A model generated the notes under the pieces. That model saw only the letters and a program-made list of their open reading frames with translations. It was not told the DNA's origin and did no database searches. 64,000 nucleotides of DNA, from assembly GCF_029946515.1 (NCBI RefSeq), contig NZ_JARZHH010000006.1, positions 184,136 through 248,135 of the forward strand, read 5' to 3'. The stretch is from Polyangium sp. 6x1. GTDB lineage: Bacteria; Myxococcota_A; Polyangia; Polyangiales; Polyangiaceae. Shown here in pieces: positions 35,529-43,937 of this stretch. A program made the translations under genes and the position numbers. Every line of letters begins with the position of its first letter. Position 1 is the stretch's first letter.

Positions 35529-36184
35529 GTAAGGCCCTCGCCTTACGTGGGATCGCCGAAAAACCCGGCCCGTTTGGCGCAATGCGACGGGGTTTGGCGT
35601 ATCGCGCTTGATCCGCCGTGAAAAACCTCACGGTCGAGGGCGGCCGCTTCACCTGTGCTCTCGCAAGCCGATGGGCGGGCTCGTGCATCGAAGATGGCCG
35701 TCGCGCCCGCTCGATTCCAGGAGCGTCCATCGTGGCGAAGCCGCGTGGTCTCTTCTTTGATTGGCGAGCGTATGCGCCGGAGGGGGTGTGCACCTCCTTG
35801 CCCGCACGCCATCGTGCGCTCGCTCGGGCAAGGCCGGGACAGACCTTTCCATCCGGCGCCGCGATCGTCCGCTCGCCGAAAGCGAGCGAGCGGTCACGCG
35901 CTTCGCAGCATCGAGAATGAGGCTCTGCCAAACCCGATGAAGTCGTCTGTCCGGCCCGATTCTTTCATGCTCGAGCTCCGCCGTTCGTCGGGGCAAAACA
36001 CGAGCGTGCGTTCTCTTCGAGCGGGCGTGCACGAGAGCGCTCGCTCCGCGATCATTTCTCATTGCAGCGGGAACGCGCGCTACCGAGCGCAGCTTGACGT
36101 CATTTCGCTCGGCCCAACAGCAATCCGCGAAGCAACACGGCGCCCGGCTGGAGCATCGAGCGGGGCGTCACCAAGGAGGGGCAA
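35529..36184. other. Region of about 650 bp without a convincing gene
   Basis: Short frames occur on both strands, but their translations are Arg/Ser/Ala-rich, without motifs, ribosome sites or family-like order. Base composition is slightly less GC-rich than the flanks. No tRNA, hairpin with U tract or inverted repeat of insertion-sequence type was found. It may be the decayed remainder of the transposase-like locus and the promoter region of the KGG gene. Confidence 0.5.
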
Positions 36185-36682
36185 ATGATCGAGAAGGACC
36201 AGCACGAGACCGCGAGGAACAGCGGCGAGGTCGAGGACATGAAGCAGGCGGAGGCGTCGCAGGTTCGTGCCGCGCAATCGGACGAGCAGGCGGAGGAGCA
36301 CGAGCACGAGGGGCCGGTCTCCTCGAGCGACCTCGGTCCGGCGACCGACCGCAAGCCCGCCTCGCAGCGAGGCTTCGCGGCCATGGAACGCGACAAACAG
36401 CGCGCCATCGCGAGCAAGGGCGGCAAAGCTGCGCACGAGAAGGGCACGGCGCACGAATTCACGCCCGACGAGGCGCGCCAGGCGGGCAAGAAGGGCGGCG
36501 AGGTCGTCAGCCAGAACCGCAAGCACATGGCCGAGATCGGCCGCAAGGGCGGCGAGCGCGTGAGCCAGGACCGCGAGCACATGGCGCAGATCGGCCGCAA
36601 GGGCGGCGAGGCCGTGTCGAGCGATCGGGCCCACATGGCCCAGATTGGGCGCAAGGGTGGTGAGGCACGCGGCACGCATTGA
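36185..36682 (+). CDS. KGG-repeat stress protein (GsiB/con-10 type)
   Basis: A 165-residue hydrophilic protein with no signal peptide. The first 70 residues are acidic and charged. From residue 77 it carries KGG-type repeats: ASKGGKAAHEKGTAHEFTPD, then GKKGGEVVSQNRKHMAEIG, and two near-identical copies of RKGGExVSxDRxHMAQIG, closing with RKGGEARGTH. Such proteins, like GsiB and con-10, accumulate during desiccation or general stress and are intrinsically flexible. An excellent GGAGG site lies 7 bp before the ATG. Its place next to a transposase remnant suggests it may have been acquired, though codon use is ordinary. Confidence 0.87.
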   Translation: MIEKDQHETARNSGEVEDMKQAEASQVRAAQSDEQAEEHEHEGPVSSSDLGPATDRKPASQRGFAAMERDKQRAIASKGGKAAHEKGTAHEFTPDEARQAGKKGGEVVSQNRKHMAEIGRKGGERVSQDREHMAQIGRKGGEAVSSDRAHMAQIGRKGGEARGTH

Positions 36683-36758
36683 CCACCATCCCGCTCGCTG
36701 GGGGAGCGGCGCCCGTCGCTCCCCTCGCGCGAGGCAGGTAGAGGACGCTGGCTCGGCT

Positions 36759-36784
36759 CGCCCCGATGGGGCACCATCGGGGCG
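36759..36784 (+). terminator. GC hairpin between KGG and MBL-fold genes
   Basis: Arms CGCCCCGATGG (36759-36769) and CCATCGGGGCG (36774-36784) pair perfectly around a 4-base loop (GGCA). It lies 77 bp after the KGG gene. No U tract follows, so termination would need Rho or could act as a 3'-end stabiliser. Confidence 0.5.
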
Positions 36785-36844
36785 CGCCATGGCCATGTCT
36801 CCGCCTGAAGATCAGCGAACGACGCCGCACGGCGGGAGGCCTTC

Positions 36845-37588
36845 GTGAGCTCGCTCGTCGTGCGTGTCGTCGGCGTGGGGGACGCATTCACCACGCGGTA
36901 TTTCAATGCCTGCTTCCTCGTCGAGTCCGGCGGGACGCGGATCCTCGTCGACGCGCCGCCCGCGCTCGGGCGGGCGCTCGGGGATCTCGGCGCGCGCGGC
37001 GGCCCGATCGTGGGGCTCGCCGACGTCGATCACGTCGTCATCACGCACCTGCACGGCGATCACGTGGGGGGGCTCGAGCAGCTCCTTTTTTATCGGCGGT
37101 TCGTGACGGGCAAGCGCGTCCGGCTCCACGCGGCCCCCGAGGTGCTCGCGGGGCTGTGGGAGACACGCCTCCGGGGCGGGATGGATACCCTCATGTCGCC
37201 CGATGGCACCCGCACGTCGCTCACGCTCGACGATTACGCGGACGTGTCGCCGCTCGATGCGGGGAAAAACGCCATCGGCGATCTCGACCTCGAATGGCGG
37301 CCGACGATTCACCACATTCCCACGTCCGCGCTGCGGTTCTCCGCGGGCGGGTCTCGCTTCGGGTACAGCGCCGACACGGCGTTCGATCCCACGCTGATCG
37401 ACTGGCTCGCCGAGGCCGATCTTTTTTTCCACGAGACGAACCTCGGCGTCCACACGCCGCTCGCCTCGCTCGTGGGGCTGCCGGAGGACGTCAAGCGCCG
37501 CATGCGGCTCATTCATTATCCGGATTTTCACGATCCGGAGCGCTCGCCCATCGCTTGCACGCACGAGGGCGAGCGCTTCGAGCTCTGA
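36845..37588 (+). CDS. Metallo-beta-lactamase-fold hydrolase
   Basis: A 247-residue cytoplasmic hydrolase starting at a GTG. The metal motif HLHGDH is at 68-73 (ITHLHGDHVGG). Other ligands are likely the His of IHHIPTS (about 157), the Asp of SADTAFDP (about 178) and the His of LIHYPDF near the C-terminus, as in RNase Z/arylsulfatase-like MBL proteins. FLVESGGTRILVDAP is the common opening. Substrate is not evident. It ends at 37588, directly abutting the stop codon of the convergent M1 peptidase gene. Upstream context is the KGG protein gene. Confidence 0.92.
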   Translation: MSSLVVRVVGVGDAFTTRYFNACFLVESGGTRILVDAPPALGRALGDLGARGGPIVGLADVDHVVITHLHGDHVGGLEQLLFYRRFVTGKRVRLHAAPEVLAGLWETRLRGGMDTLMSPDGTRTSLTLDDYADVSPLDAGKNAIGDLDLEWRPTIHHIPTSALRFSAGGSRFGYSADTAFDPTLIDWLAEADLFFHETNLGVHTPLASLVGLPEDVKRRMRLIHYPDFHDPERSPIACTHEGERFEL

Positions 37589-40054
37589 TCACAAGCAGTC
37601 GTTCGGCTTTTTCGTCAGCGCCCGCGCCGCCTCCGTGAGCGGCGCATCCGCGAGATCGCCGAGAAACGCGGCCTTCGCGGCCGGATCTTCGGCGAGCAGA
37701 CGCACACCGATGCAGATCGCCCGCGTGTGCACCGGCCGCGTCGCTTCGTCGTGCAGGATGTCGACGAGCTCGTCGACGAACGCACCGAGCCCCGCACCCG
37801 TATTGAAGACCGCCCACGAGGCTCCAATCATCGCCGACGGCAACGTCTCCGCGGTCCGCGTCGCGTGGAGCAGGTCCAGGAAAAACGTCACCCACGCCTC
37901 CGAGGTGACGTCACGCGCGCGCCGCGCCAGGTGATCGAGCGCGATGCGACGCGCCCGGAGCGAGGGCGCCTTCGAGGCCACCACGCCGAACGTGGCGAGC
38001 TCGCGCTCCTCGGGGAGCTGAAACGACGCGAGGTACTGAAGCCGCACGAAGGGCACATCCGCGGCCGAGAGGCCCGCTTCGAGCTTCGGCCATTCCACGC
38101 TGAAGAGCTCGTCCAGCGGGACGACGTCGCTGCACGCGGCGAGCCCTCCCGTGCCGATCCACCCGAGCCCGAACGACGGCGGGCCCCCTTCGAGCAGCGG
38201 CGCGAGGGCCGCCGCCCAGGCCTCCTTCTCCGCCGCGTCCAGCGTGAGCGACGCGAGCACGCAAGCGAGCTGCAGGGCCATCGCCTTCGCCCCGTCCGCG
38301 TCGAGCTCGCCGAGGAGCCCCGGGAGCTCGGCCGGCGTCATCATCGCAGCGCCCGACAAACTCGCCACCCGGAGCGCATTCATCTGCGCCGCCCCGCCGA
38401 GCCCCGCGAGCACGGTGTTTCCGTTCGTCGAGAGCGGCACGCGCGCCGAGGTCCATGCCTCCGCGAGTGCGCCGTCTCCAGTGAGCTCGAAATTGGGGTG
38501 CACGTCGTCCGGATCCATGACGAGCAAGACGTCCGTCGCCGCGGCCGGAATCACGGCCCGCGCGCCGCCGAGGAGCGACACCTCCTCGGCCGATCCATCC
38601 GCGCCGTACCAGCGCACGACGAGCGGCGCGACGAGCGCCCCGTCGGGATCGTCGAGCACGAGCGCGAACGCGGCGTTCGGCTCCGCTTGAAGCGCGATCC
38701 GCGGCAGCTTCTTCGCGTCGATCGCGCGCCGCGCCCGCGCCGTCGCCTCCGGCCCGAGGGCATGTTCGAATGCATCGAGGAACGCGTCGGTCCCGATCGC
38801 GCCGAACCCGTGCGCGGAGAGGACCTTTCGGAGAATCTCGAAATACACGGCGTCCCCCGTGAGGCTCCGGATCTGCGTGAGCAGCCAGGCGGCGCGGTCG
38901 TACGGGCCCGACGTGTATTTGTCGTCCGGCGCGAGGGATCGGTCGCGCACGGGCACCGCGTCCTCGGCGAAGAATTGATCCCCGTGCAGCGACCCCTGCC
39001 CGCTCGCGTCCGTGAACGCGCGCCCGGCCTCGTATTCGAGCTGGTTCGCCATTCCCTCCTTGATCCAGACGTCGTCCCAGGTCTCGACGGTGACGAGGTC
39101 GCCGAACCATTGATGGGCGAGCTCGTGCGCGGCGAGGTAAAAATCGCCGGAGAGCGCAGGCTCGGTGCTGCTCGTCTCGCGCTGGAACGAGATGCCCGCG
39201 TTCTCCATGCCGCCCACGGGGAACGACGGCAGGAGCACGAGGGCGTATCGTTCGAATGGATAAGGTCCGACGAGCGGCGTGAGGTGATCGATCATGCCCG
39301 CGAGCGCCTTCGCCATCTCGGCGTGGCTGCCCGGAAGCTCGCGGCGGTGCCAGACCTCGACGGGCAGGCCGGTCTTCGTCTGCGATTTGGCCACCTCGAA
39401 CTGGCTCACGGCGAACGCCATTTGATAGGTCGGCAGCGTCCAGCTCGTCTCGTATTTCACGCGGTGCGCGTTCGGCCCCTCCTCCGCGTCGAGCACGAGC
39501 CTGCCGTTGGCGATGAGCTGCTCCTGGGCCGGGATCGCGAGGGAGACGGAGAACTTCGCGCGATCGCTCGGCTCGTCGTTGCAAGGCATCCACCACGACG
39601 CGCCGAGCGGCTCGGAGTCCGTGAAGAGCGCGCGGGCGAGGACGGGATCGCCGAGGCGCGCGGGGATGGCATACAGGTTGTCGCTCGTCCCGACCTCGTA
39701 ATCGATACGAATCGTGATGGTTTCTCCCGTCGTGACGTTGGACACGTCTTCCAGCGAGATGGCGAGCACGCCGTTCTGGGCGTCGATCTCGTATGCGGGA
39801 TCCGTGGCGCCGATATGAACGGCTTTCACGGCGACGTGGCTATCGAGGGCGATCGCGGGCGTATCCTCGGTGAGCCTGAGCGCCACGGAGACCGTCGCGT
39901 CGAGCTTGCGCGTGTTCCAATCGAACGCGCCTGTGAGCTCGTATCGGTCGACGTCGTAGCCGCGCGTCGCGTCCTCGAGCGGGGAGCTACCGCAGCCGGT
40001 GGTCAGGAATGGGAGGGCGAGGGCCGAAAAGAAAGCGAGGCGAAGGGGGCGCAT
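37589..40054 (-). CDS. M1 family metallopeptidase, predicted lipoprotein
   Basis: An 821-residue zinc aminopeptidase. The signal peptide ends in FLTTGC, so the enzyme is probably anchored at the periplasmic side. The N-terminal beta domain is followed by GGMENAG (281-287) and the zinc site HELAHQWFGDLV (H310, H314) with E333 in WIKEGMANQLEYE. Catalytic E311 is present. The C-terminal 350 residues are mostly helical, as in aminopeptidase N. It should trim N-terminal residues from peptides. No operon partner exists; the fatty acid desaturase is 32 bp upstream on the same strand. Confidence 0.94.
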   Translation of the reverse strand: MRPLRLAFFSALALPFLTTGCGSSPLEDATRGYDVDRYELTGAFDWNTRKLDATVSVALRLTEDTPAIALDSHVAVKAVHIGATDPAYEIDAQNGVLAISLEDVSNVTTGETITIRIDYEVGTSDNLYAIPARLGDPVLARALFTDSEPLGASWWMPCNDEPSDRAKFSVSLAIPAQEQLIANGRLVLDAEEGPNAHRVKYETSWTLPTYQMAFAVSQFEVAKSQTKTGLPVEVWHRRELPGSHAEMAKALAGMIDHLTPLVGPYPFERYALVLLPSFPVGGMENAGISFQRETSSTEPALSGDFYLAAHELAHQWFGDLVTVETWDDVWIKEGMANQLEYEAGRAFTDASGQGSLHGDQFFAEDAVPVRDRSLAPDDKYTSGPYDRAAWLLTQIRSLTGDAVYFEILRKVLSAHGFGAIGTDAFLDAFEHALGPEATARARRAIDAKKLPRIALQAEPNAAFALVLDDPDGALVAPLVVRWYGADGSAEEVSLLGGARAVIPAAATDVLLVMDPDDVHPNFELTGDGALAEAWTSARVPLSTNGNTVLAGLGGAAQMNALRVASLSGAAMMTPAELPGLLGELDADGAKAMALQLACVLASLTLDAAEKEAWAAALAPLLEGGPPSFGLGWIGTGGLAACSDVVPLDELFSVEWPKLEAGLSAADVPFVRLQYLASFQLPEERELATFGVVASKAPSLRARRIALDHLARRARDVTSEAWVTFFLDLLHATRTAETLPSAMIGASWAVFNTGAGLGAFVDELVDILHDEATRPVHTRAICIGVRLLAEDPAAKAAFLGDLADAPLTEAARALTKKPNDCL

Positions 40055-40085
40055 GTCACCATGCTACCCGGGCGGCCTCGGAAGG

Positions 40086-41021
40086 CTACATGGCGATCGC
40101 GCCGAGGTCGTGCCGGACCTCGCGGGGCGGCGGAATCCACTCCTCGTCGGGGCCCTCGGCCGGTATCTCGACGGGCTTTCCATCGTACGTGCGGCGCTTG
40201 GAAGGCCATACGAACGTGCGGAAGAGATACGCGAGCATCGAGGGCTGATCGAGCTCCGGGTGGATGAACGGCGCGACTCGCTTCACGTGCTCGGCAGGCA
40301 AGAGGCTCCAGTGCAGGCCCGGCTCCATGTGGTGGATCGTGTGGTAGCCGTTGTTGTAGGCCAGGAAATTGACGAACTTGCCGAGGAAATTCCGCGAATG
40401 GTTGTATTCGCTGTTTTGATCGCAGCCGTCGTGCTGGAGGTAATTGATGGAGATGATGCCCCAGGCCGCATACTGGTGGGGCAGGATCACGTAGAACAGG
40501 AATTTCTTCCAATCGAGCGCGAGGAGGACGCCCATCGTGCCGAGGAAGACCGTCGCCTCGAGGATCATCTGCCGGAACCAGGGCGGGTTCTGGCGGTACA
40601 TCGCCTTGAAGTACCGCATGTCGGCGAGGAACACGTCCTTGCCCACGGTCGGCATGAAGAGCAAGCCGTTCAAGAGGTTCCAGCGAAAGCGCACCTTCGT
40701 CGTGCGCATCACGTCACGTCGCGTCTGCGTGTGCTTGTGGTGGCTCAGGTTGTGGCCGGGCACGAAGGCGCTGACGGGATGGCCGTAGGTCAACGTGAGC
40801 ACGACCTGGAAGGCCCGGTTCGCCCAGCGCTGCTTGAACACGGGGCAATGCACGGTGTTGTGCGTGGCCACGGCGCCGAGGAACGAGAACACGCACGTCA
40901 CCGCGAGGAGCGGGATCGCGACCCAAAGCGCGCTCGGCGCATAGACCCACTGCACGGCGACGAGCGCGAAGTAGATCGCCACGAAGCACAACGTCCGGAT
41001 GTCGGCTCGGTAACGAAGCAT
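40086..41021 (-). CDS. Membrane fatty acid desaturase
   Basis: A 311-residue integral-membrane di-iron desaturase. Histidine boxes are HNTVH (54-58), HNLSHHKH (90-97), QHDGCD (196-201) and HTIHH (227-231), with an additional His237. About four hydrophobic segments lie before and between the boxes. The family inserts double bonds in fatty acyl chains and thus adjusts membrane fluidity; related members act on carotenoids or sphingolipids. The upstream region has two palindromic sites that could hold a lipid-responsive regulator. The end is Glu/Pro-rich. It is 32 bp upstream of the M1 peptidase gene. Confidence 0.92.
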   Translation of the reverse strand: MLRYRADIRTLCFVAIYFALVAVQWVYAPSALWVAIPLLAVTCVFSFLGAVATHNTVHCPVFKQRWANRAFQVVLTLTYGHPVSAFVPGHNLSHHKHTQTRRDVMRTTKVRFRWNLLNGLLFMPTVGKDVFLADMRYFKAMYRQNPPWFRQMILEATVFLGTMGVLLALDWKKFLFYVILPHQYAAWGIISINYLQHDGCDQNSEYNHSRNFLGKFVNFLAYNNGYHTIHHMEPGLHWSLLPAEHVKRVAPFIHPELDQPSMLAYLFRTFVWPSKRRTYDGKPVEIPAEGPDEEWIPPPREVRHDLGAIAM

Positions 41022-41054
41022 GGAAAGTCACCCGCCGGGAAGCCCAGCCTACGT

Positions 41055-41113
41055 GTGTCGAAAGTTCGACACTCTCTAGCGCATTTTCGACCGTCCAGGG
41101 CGTCGAAAATGCG
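41055..41113 (-). promoter_or_regulatory. Two palindromic sites upstream of the desaturase
   Basis: Site 1 is GTGTCGAA-AG-TTCGACAC (41055-41072), a perfect 8-bp inverted repeat. Site 2 has arms CGCATTTTCGAC (41080-41091) and GTCGAAAATGCG (41102-41113) around 10 bases. Both share GTCGAA/TTCGAC half-sites. They lie 34-92 bp upstream of the desaturase ATG, an AT-richer stretch, and look like dimer operator sites of a TetR- or LexA-size regulator. Confidence 0.55.
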
Positions 41114-41178
41114 GGCTGGACGTCAGCGGGCTACGAGGCGCCGGGACGTTTGGGCTGTGCAGCGGTCGGGGCCCGCTC

Positions 41179-41469
41179 TCAGCGGCTCTTCCAGGTGTCC
41201 GGGTGACGGTGCAGGTGCATCACCGCGATGATCTCGATCCGGTCCCGGGCCTCGCGGTAAAGGATTCCGTAGGGGAAACGTCGCGTCTGACAGCGCCGCA
41301 CGCGCTCGGAGAGCTTGGGCCAGACCGCGGGCATGTCGCAGATGCGCCCGAGGGCCGCCTCGACCTCGTCGAGGAACTCCTCGCCCAGGCCCTCGACGCG
41401 CCCCTCGTAGAACGCCATCGCCCCCCGCAACTCCTTGCGGGCCGCGGGGTGGAAGAAAAAACGCTTCAA
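41179..41469 (-). CDS. Type II toxin, RelE/ParE family
   Basis: A 96-residue toxin of the RelE/ParE fold. Landmarks are FFFHPAARKELRGAMAFYE (helix), LPKL..VRRCQTRRFPYGILY and the C-terminal RIEIIAVMHLHRHPDTW. Length and spacing match ParE-like members that poison gyrase or cut mRNA; the sequence alone does not tell which. It starts at a TTG (41469), overlapping the antitoxin TGA (TTGA), so translation is coupled and antitoxin comes first. This is a chromosomal pair between the desaturase and an aminopeptidase. Confidence 0.88.
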   Translation of the reverse strand: MKRFFFHPAARKELRGAMAFYEGRVEGLGEEFLDEVEAALGRICDMPAVWPKLSERVRRCQTRRFPYGILYREARDRIEIIAVMHLHRHPDTWKSR

Positions 41470-41696
41470 CGGGGGCGCGCGCGGAGCTCGCGGAGCACGT
41501 CGGCTCCGTCGAGCAGCTCCACTTCACCTGCGTCGATCTGTCGGCAGCGCTCCTCCGCTACCTTCGCCCACGTCTGCTTGATCGCTTCACTCTCGGATTG
41601 GCTCAGGCTCTCCAGGATGCAACGAACAAGCTCGGTCCGGGAAGGGACCGGCAAGGAGAGGATCTCGTCGGCGAGCCGTTGCAGTTCGGGCGGCAT
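41466..41696 (-). CDS. Addiction module antitoxin
   Basis: A 76-residue antitoxin of the addiction-module component group that usually accompanies RelE/ParE toxins. It is helical: ELQRLADEILSLPVPSRTEL, then VRCILESLSQSESEAIKQTWAKVAEERCRQIDAGE and a terminal VLRELRARPR. The WAKVAEERxxQIDAGE motif is the family's signature. A strong AAGGAG site is present before the ATG at 41696. It would bind the toxin and may repress its own promoter. No DNA-binding domain of ribbon-helix-helix type is clear. Confidence 0.87.
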   Translation of the reverse strand: MPPELQRLADEILSLPVPSRTELVRCILESLSQSESEAIKQTWAKVAEERCRQIDAGEVELLDGADVLRELRARPR

Positions 41697-41777
41697 GCGG
41701 GTGCTCCTTGGGAGGAACTCTAGCAGGAACGCTCGGGCGAGGCGAGAGGGGTTCGTCCGGGGAGGGGGAACGCTCCC

Positions 41778-43112
41778 CTACCCCCGCAAAAAGCGCCTGT
41801 ACGTCTCGACGGCCCAGTGCACGTCGAGCGTTCCGCACATCTCGCGGCACGAATGCATGCTGAGCATCGGGGCGCCGACATCGACCGTGGGGATCCCGAG
41901 CGCAGCCGCCGTGATGGGGCCGATGGTGCTGCCGCAGGGCAGATCCGTGCGGACCACGAATCTCTGCGCCGGATAACCGACGTCGCGGCAGATCTCCTCG
42001 AACACCGCCGCCGTGCCGCCGTCCGTCGCGTAGGACTGATTGACGTTCGATTTGATGACGAGGCCCTTGTTCAACATGGGCTGGTGCTGCGGCTCGTGCT
42101 GGTCGGCGTAATTGGGGTGGAGCGCGTGCGACATGTCCGCGCTGACCAGGAACGAGCGCGCGAGCGCCCGCTGCAAGCCCTGCGGCTCGCTGCGCGGATA
42201 GGCCTCGAGGATCCGCGCGATCGTGTCCTTGAGGACCGTGCCGGCGGCGCCCGCGGCGCTGCGGCTGCCGCACTCTTCGTGGTCGTAGAGCACGATCATC
42301 CGGGTCGAGGCGAAGCGGCCCGCCTCGGCGGCGAGCGCGGACGTGGCCGCGTGGCAGCTCGCCAGGTTGTCGAGGCGCGCCGAGAGGACGAACTCCTGCG
42401 AGAGGCCGGCAATCGCTGCCTTGGCCGTGTCGTAGAGGCTGAGGTCGTAGCCGAGAATGGCGTCGGGCCGCTCGTCGAGCTCGCGGGCCACGAGGGCGCG
42501 CACGTCGGGCGCGGCGCCGAGCCCGACGACCGGGACGAGATGCTTCTGCTCGTTCAAGACGAGCCCTTCCTTGTTGACCGTGCGATTGAGGTGAATCGCG
42601 AGGTTCGGCACGCGGGCGACGGCGCGACCGAGGTCGACGAAGCGCGCCGCGGGGCGCTCGCCCTTGCGCTGGCAGAAGACGCGGCCGGCGATGGAGAGGT
42701 CGCGGTCGAGCCAGGTCGAGAGCAGCACGCCGCCGTAGACCTCGACGCCGAGCTCCTGGTAGCCGGAGCGCGCGAGGTCGGCGTTCGGCTTGACGCGGAG
42801 GTTCGGCGAGTCGGTATGCGCGCCGATCAGGCGGAAGCCGGCGAGCGCGGGGTGCTCGTCGCCGACGACGAAGGCGACGATCGTACCGGCGCGTAGGAAA
42901 TAGCGGCGATCGCCAGGCGCGAGCTGCCAGGCATCATGCTCCGAGAGCGCGGAGAACCCATGCGCGGAGAGCCGCCGCGCGACCTCCTCGGCCGCGTGAT
43001 ACGGGCTCGGGGCGTGATCGAGGAAGGCGCAGAGATCGCGGGCCGCGGCGAGGCCCTGGGCGCGGAGCTCGCCCTCGCCGGCTTGCTGGAGGAGGGTGTC
43101 GGTCATGGTCAT
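41778..43112 (-). CDS. apeB: M18 family aminopeptidase
   Basis: A 444-residue cytoplasmic aspartyl-type aminopeptidase. Metal and catalytic residues are visible: H99 in GAHTDSPNLRVKP, D248 in SARLDNLASC, E279/E280 in YDHEECGSRS, D326 in VSADMSHALHP, and H420 in SMHSCREM. KSNVNQSYATDGG and RTDLPCGSTIGP are further family blocks. It forms a large TET-like or dodecameric assembly in relatives. The start could be the ATG at 43112 or 43106. It follows the antitoxin gene direction after 82 bp and stands alone. Confidence 0.95.
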   Translation of the reverse strand: MTMTDTLLQQAGEGELRAQGLAAARDLCAFLDHAPSPYHAAEEVARRLSAHGFSALSEHDAWQLAPGDRRYFLRAGTIVAFVVGDEHPALAGFRLIGAHTDSPNLRVKPNADLARSGYQELGVEVYGGVLLSTWLDRDLSIAGRVFCQRKGERPAARFVDLGRAVARVPNLAIHLNRTVNKEGLVLNEQKHLVPVVGLGAAPDVRALVARELDERPDAILGYDLSLYDTAKAAIAGLSQEFVLSARLDNLASCHAATSALAAEAGRFASTRMIVLYDHEECGSRSAAGAAGTVLKDTIARILEAYPRSEPQGLQRALARSFLVSADMSHALHPNYADQHEPQHQPMLNKGLVIKSNVNQSYATDGGTAAVFEEICRDVGYPAQRFVVRTDLPCGSTIGPITAAALGIPTVDVGAPMLSMHSCREMCGTLDVHWAVETYRRFLRG

Positions 43113-43157
43113 GAGCGGGGGCGATGGTAGCAGGCGAGGCGCGAGGCGGAAGCCGCT

Positions 43158-43871
43158 TCAGCACGCATCGCAGCTCGTCTGGACGCACGGGAGCCGGATT
43201 TCGAGCTTCGGCACGCCCGCTCCGTGGTCCTCGTAGCAAGCCTTCTGGCAGGTCAGATCGAGGTCGGCGCAGTCTTGGAGGCAGCTGTACAGCGCAATGC
43301 ACGGGGCGTCGGCGAGGCAGCCGTTGAGCTCGTCGTCGCACGTCTCGACCATGCACTGCGAGCATGGATCGAGCGGCTCGGTGTTGGGACACTCGCTCGG
43401 GCAGGACGCGCCGCCGCAGCTCGAAAGGGCGTAGACGTCGGCGGCTCCGTTCGGGAAGCTCGCATGACAGGTCTGCTCGCATGCATCGTCGCCGCCACAC
43501 TGGTTCGTGCAGGTGATGAGCTGGAAGCAGTCGGGGTTCTCGTGACAATCGCAATAAACGGCGCTGCACGAGACGGAGAGGCAGCTCGTGCAGGGGTCGC
43601 CGAAGCTCGGGCAGATCATGCCGCCGGAGCCCGAGCTCACGGACGATCCCGCGCCGCTTCCGGAGGCGCCGACGCCTCCGCCGCCCATCCCGCTTCCGTT
43701 CCCGCTGCCGCTTCCGTTCCCGTTTCCGCCCGCGCCTCCGTTCCCGTTTCCGACGCCCCCCGCGCCGTCTCCGACGTCGTTCGCATCGATCACCACACGC
43801 GGGCCGCACCCCGCGGCGGCGGACGAGAGGAGGGCGAGCACGGAAACCACAGAAAGGAGGGGCTTGGCCAT
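43158..43871 (-). CDS. Cys-rich lipoprotein with Gly/Asn/Ser linker
   Basis: A 237-residue predicted lipoprotein (signal ending SSAAAGC). A linker of about 55 residues is made of Gly, Asn and Ser. The C-terminal 130 residues hold about 24 cysteines in closely spaced groups: CTSCLSVSCSAVYCDCHENP, CTNQCGGDDACEQTC, CSQCMVETCDDELNGC, CLQDCADLDLTCQKAC. Such spacing fits small disulfide-rich modules exposed at the surface. No catalytic motif appears. It is divergent from the ferritin-like gene with only 66 bp between, so both promoters overlap. Function is unknown. Confidence 0.83.
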   Translation of the reverse strand: MAKPLLSVVSVLALLSSAAAGCGPRVVIDANDVGDGAGGVGNGNGGAGGNGNGSGSGNGSGMGGGGVGASGSGAGSSVSSGSGGMICPSFGDPCTSCLSVSCSAVYCDCHENPDCFQLITCTNQCGGDDACEQTCHASFPNGAADVYALSSCGGASCPSECPNTEPLDPCSQCMVETCDDELNGCLADAPCIALYSCLQDCADLDLTCQKACYEDHGAGVPKLEIRLPCVQTSCDAC

Positions 43872-43937
43872 GCGCGGTATCATCACGCGGGATAACGCCG
43901 AGGAACAGGCGAAACCACGAACGCGCGCGTCCGCGGC

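Noticed and set aside
35618..36188. Overlapping short frames on both strands in the gap before the KGG gene
   Set aside because: Arg/Ser-rich, no motif, no ribosome site, mutually overlapping.
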